Origin: Conidiobolus incongruus B7586
Lineage: Eukaryota; Entomophthoromycota; Entomophthoromycetes; Entomophthorales; Conidiobolaceae
DNA: 13,818 nt
Direction: 5' to 3'
Assembly (NCBI GenBank): GCA_000697335.1
Contig: JNEM01008789.1
Span: 1 to 13,818 of the forward strand
Numbering within the stretch: position 1 is the first letter of the stretch; every line of letters begins with the position of its first letter. A model generated the notes under the pieces. The model was not told the origin of the DNA. It searched no databases and saw nothing but the letters and a program-made list of their open reading frames with translations. Shown here piece after piece: positions 10,783-13,818 of this stretch. The translations under genes and the position numbers were made by a program.

Positions 10783-12085
10783 TATTTTTAAAAAATTGAT
10801 CTCGTTTTAATCTATTTACAAATGATTAATAATCTTTTTCAAACAATCAGAAATATTTCATACCAATTAAATTATTATTCCATTAAAAATATGGTTTTAT
10901 TTCTGAGTCTACAAATCAGTACATCATACCTAACTCAATATTATATCATTTCTATTAGAATAGTATTATTGAAATATTTTCATTATAGTATTTAATTACT
11001 TTTTCAACGTTTATTTCTAATTGATATGCATGTTAATGTATTTCATGAAATTAAATATATTAAAAATAATCTATTTATTAAAAAATATAATACTATTTTC
11101 TATTTGAGCTGAAGACATATGAAGAACATTATTTATTCCATTCAGAAACATGGATATAATAGATCAATCAATACTCTATTAAAATGTTTGATTCAATGCT
11201 TATTTAGGCAACATCCGCTGAATTTTATTCTTCATGAATATGCAAATACTGCCAATTATTTATTATCAAGGTGTAGAAACCAATTAATAAATACCTTAAT
11301 TTTACAAATGAAATTATTTTATTGATAAATCTAATATATTTGAATGAATAAAAGCCCAGGACAATCAATAGAGTTTGGGTTATAATTAAAGTGTCTTATT
11401 AATTGAATTAATTATTTTAATTACCGAATAAATTGTCCTTCTCTCATATCGGATTTAATTTCTATATCTATATCCTTAAGTTTAGACTCAAATTTATAAA
11501 TAATGTATTAGATAGAGGTGAAATATCTATTCTTTCAGATTATTTCCATCTTAATTATAACAAAGGAAAAATGTCCGTTAAATTAAGCATTAACTAATTT
11601 TATCTGTTTTATATTATGCAAAAATCATAAGCTCAAAATCTCTCTCCAATAGGATATAAAGAATCAAACCGAGCTTCATTTTTCAGATTATAGTAATATG
11701 CACCTAATGTAAGCCATTATGGTGCTTGTATATCTTTAATCAAATGCATATTAAACTTGATCGCTGTGTTTCCAAACCAAGAAATTCATGGACGTTTACA
11801 ATCCATCATGTGGTAACTTTACTAATAACATCAACTCAATAAATAACCAATTTTTAAAAATCAGTTAATTGATAGAATATTGATCGTTTTAAATCATGGT
11901 TATATTTGAATTTTAATTATTCAAAAACCAGTATTAATTTATCATAATATTAGTTTTAAGGATTATAAAATTATCGATTGAATCAAATTAATTAATTATA
12001 AGGATATACCTCCATTTGAAATAAAACTACATTAAATTTTAAAATTTTAAAAATTATATATTATTGAAATTAATATTAATTTCCT

Positions 12086-12118
12086 GAAAATTAATTAAAA
12101 TTTTTAATTAAAATTTTC
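12086..12118. repeat. AT-only imperfect inverted repeat
   Basis: GAAAATTAATTAAAA (12086-12100) faces a run ending AATTAAAATTTTC (12106-12118) that mirrors it with a two-base insertion. It would fold into an AT-rich hairpin. Such structures arise often by chance in this kind of DNA. Confidence 0.4.
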
Positions 12119-13818
12119 AAATTTTTTAATAATTATATTAGAAACATTTGTCAATTCTCTAAAGTTCAAACTTTTTTTAATATTAAAAAACGGCTTGAGG
12201 CTGTGATATAAGGAAACAATGGATATAAAATTAAATTTATTAATGTTGATTTTAACTTAAGCTGATCAATGTTTATATAATATATCAGTAATTTTTGTTT
12301 TAGATCAAGCTTTTACAATAACTACGTTGGATTGAATGTTAATTGAATATTCTTTTAGTTTTTTGAATTAAATTATTGCTATGATCTCTATACTTAACTG
12401 ATGATCTATTGATTAGAATGAATATTTGAAATTCTAATTGAAAACATATTATGTTTTTTTCAATATTAATGCAATTTAATATTCAAGCTTTACTAAAATG
12501 AGATCTTTTTATTAATGAGTGGCGTTAAAATTTTAATTGATAATTAGATTGTTAATAATATCATCCTATTAATGGACTAGATTGTATATTAGTTATCATT
12601 GTCATAATTTCAGTAATATGTATTCAAAATAGTTTATTAATATTTTAATTCAAAATTCAATTACACTATTTAATGAGATTGCTAATATGAACATATATTT
12701 TCGAAATGACTTATTAATTATATTATTTTTCTCATTATTTAGGTATAAAACGGATTCATACTGCCAAGTTTTATGAATTTCAGACTTGCTTTGAATCATT
12801 TTTTCTAAAGAGATTATAATTGTTATTTTTGGAAAAACATCCTTAATTTTTTTGAAACTAAATTATGGAAAAAACCATTATTTATGATCAGAACTGTATT
12901 ATAAATATATTGAATATATTTCAGCATCTAATTTAATTTGGCTTATAATTAATTACCAATTTGTATAAGTTTTTATTCGATTTATCTTTGATTATTATTA
13001 ATTATATTAAAAATATTAGAATATTTAAATTGAAAAAGACTATTATCAATATATTTAATATTAATTATAATTCATGAATATTAATAAATATTATAAAGTT
13101 TGTGATATTTATAATATTATTTCAAAATCAAAAAATAGGAATTTTTCAATTATAATATTAATTTCTGTAAAGATTATATAGAAATTAAATAGGAATATAT
13201 ATAGTTTTAAATTATAGATATATTAATATACAGTATTTTTTCTATCAAAAAACTATTTTAAAAAATCTTTTATTTAATTTCAAAAGTGATTTAATTTAGA
13301 ATTATTAAAATAATCAAACTTTTTTCAAAATTAACTAAAATTTACGAATAACTTAATAAAATTTTACATAAACTTATAGTTTATTATTAGGTAGAATATT
13401 TCTATCCTATAAAATAAATTATCTAAAATCTATCTAAATCAAGAATATTCATTATTATTTTATATTCTCAGATATTTTTAAAATGTAAATCAATTAAAAT
13501 ATCTTAAATTTTAATTAAAAAATATTCAGAAGATTTTATAATTATAATATAAGTATATTATATATATTAATATGCAATAATAAATTATAAAATTCAAACC
13601 ACTTATATTTATAACTGAACTAAATATTAATGTTATTAACTTAAATTAGATTATATGATTAAAATTTAATATCTAATTATAATAAAATATTTGGAAGTAT
13701 ATATAATTAACCATTGGTTAAAATAATATATTTTAAATTTTAAATAAGAAAAGATTTAAATTTATAGGTTTATAAATATAAAAGATATATAAAATATAAT
13801 TTATATATATATATTAAA

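Larger units (their letters stand above)
9701..13818. other. AT-rich desert, no gene seen
   Basis: Spacer-like throughout. Open frames at 9751-9945 (64 codons, plus) and 11119-11325 (68 codons, plus) have no recognisable domain and fall within what chance predicts at this composition. A mildly GC-richer patch near 11640-11830 holds a 44-codon plus-strand open stretch. No RNA gene, transposon or regulatory element is supported. The window ends inside a TA run at 13802-13814. Confidence 0.55.

Noticed and set aside
1-13818. tRNA, rRNA, CRISPR array, telomere repeats, centromere or replication-origin calls
   Set aside because: No tRNA-type B box (GGTTCGANTCC), no spaced direct repeats of CRISPR type, no G-rich telomere units. 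AT-richness alone is not enough to call a centromere or origin.

Overview
The window looks like a piece of a very AT-rich fungal genome that holds one clear gene. The fungal assignment rests on that gene. Its minus-strand product carries the 'middle homology region' (fungal-specific transcription factor domain, fungal_trans type), which is known essentially only from fungi. Base composition is sharply two-tiered. Hand counts on sample 60-base lines give about 10% G+C in the deserts (1-60, 13021-13080) and about 45% in coding-like stretches (5581-5640, 7021-7080). An early-diverging fungus with AT-rich spacers (for example an Entomophthoromycotina- or Neocallimastigomycota-like genome) would fit, but the lineage is a guess.

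Layout: 1-5065 is an AT desert with simple repeats and one small GC-richer island (about 1678-1790) carrying a short inverted repeat and a TATA-like site. 5066-6436 (minus) is the open part of a transcription-factor gene. It has no in-frame ATG in a position to be the start, and a stop blocks the frame at 6437-6439, so at least one upstream exon must exist or the gene has lost its 5' end. 6437-6900 is the 5' flank, with candidate splice sites and a 28-bp (TA)14 repeat. 6901-7095 (minus) is a short, clearly coding-like stretch of 64 sense codons ending in a stop. I could not identify it; it may be the last exon or a relic of a second gene. 7096-13818 is again an AT desert with a cluster of small palindromes near 7630-7790, a 7-bp tandem repeat, and a few open frames no longer than chance predicts.

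Nothing here shows genes working together, and I see no tRNA, rRNA, CRISPR array, intact transposon or clustered pathway. The points most worth following up are the missing DNA-binding half of the transcription factor and the unidentified coding island just upstream of it. I did not find a convincing new biological system.
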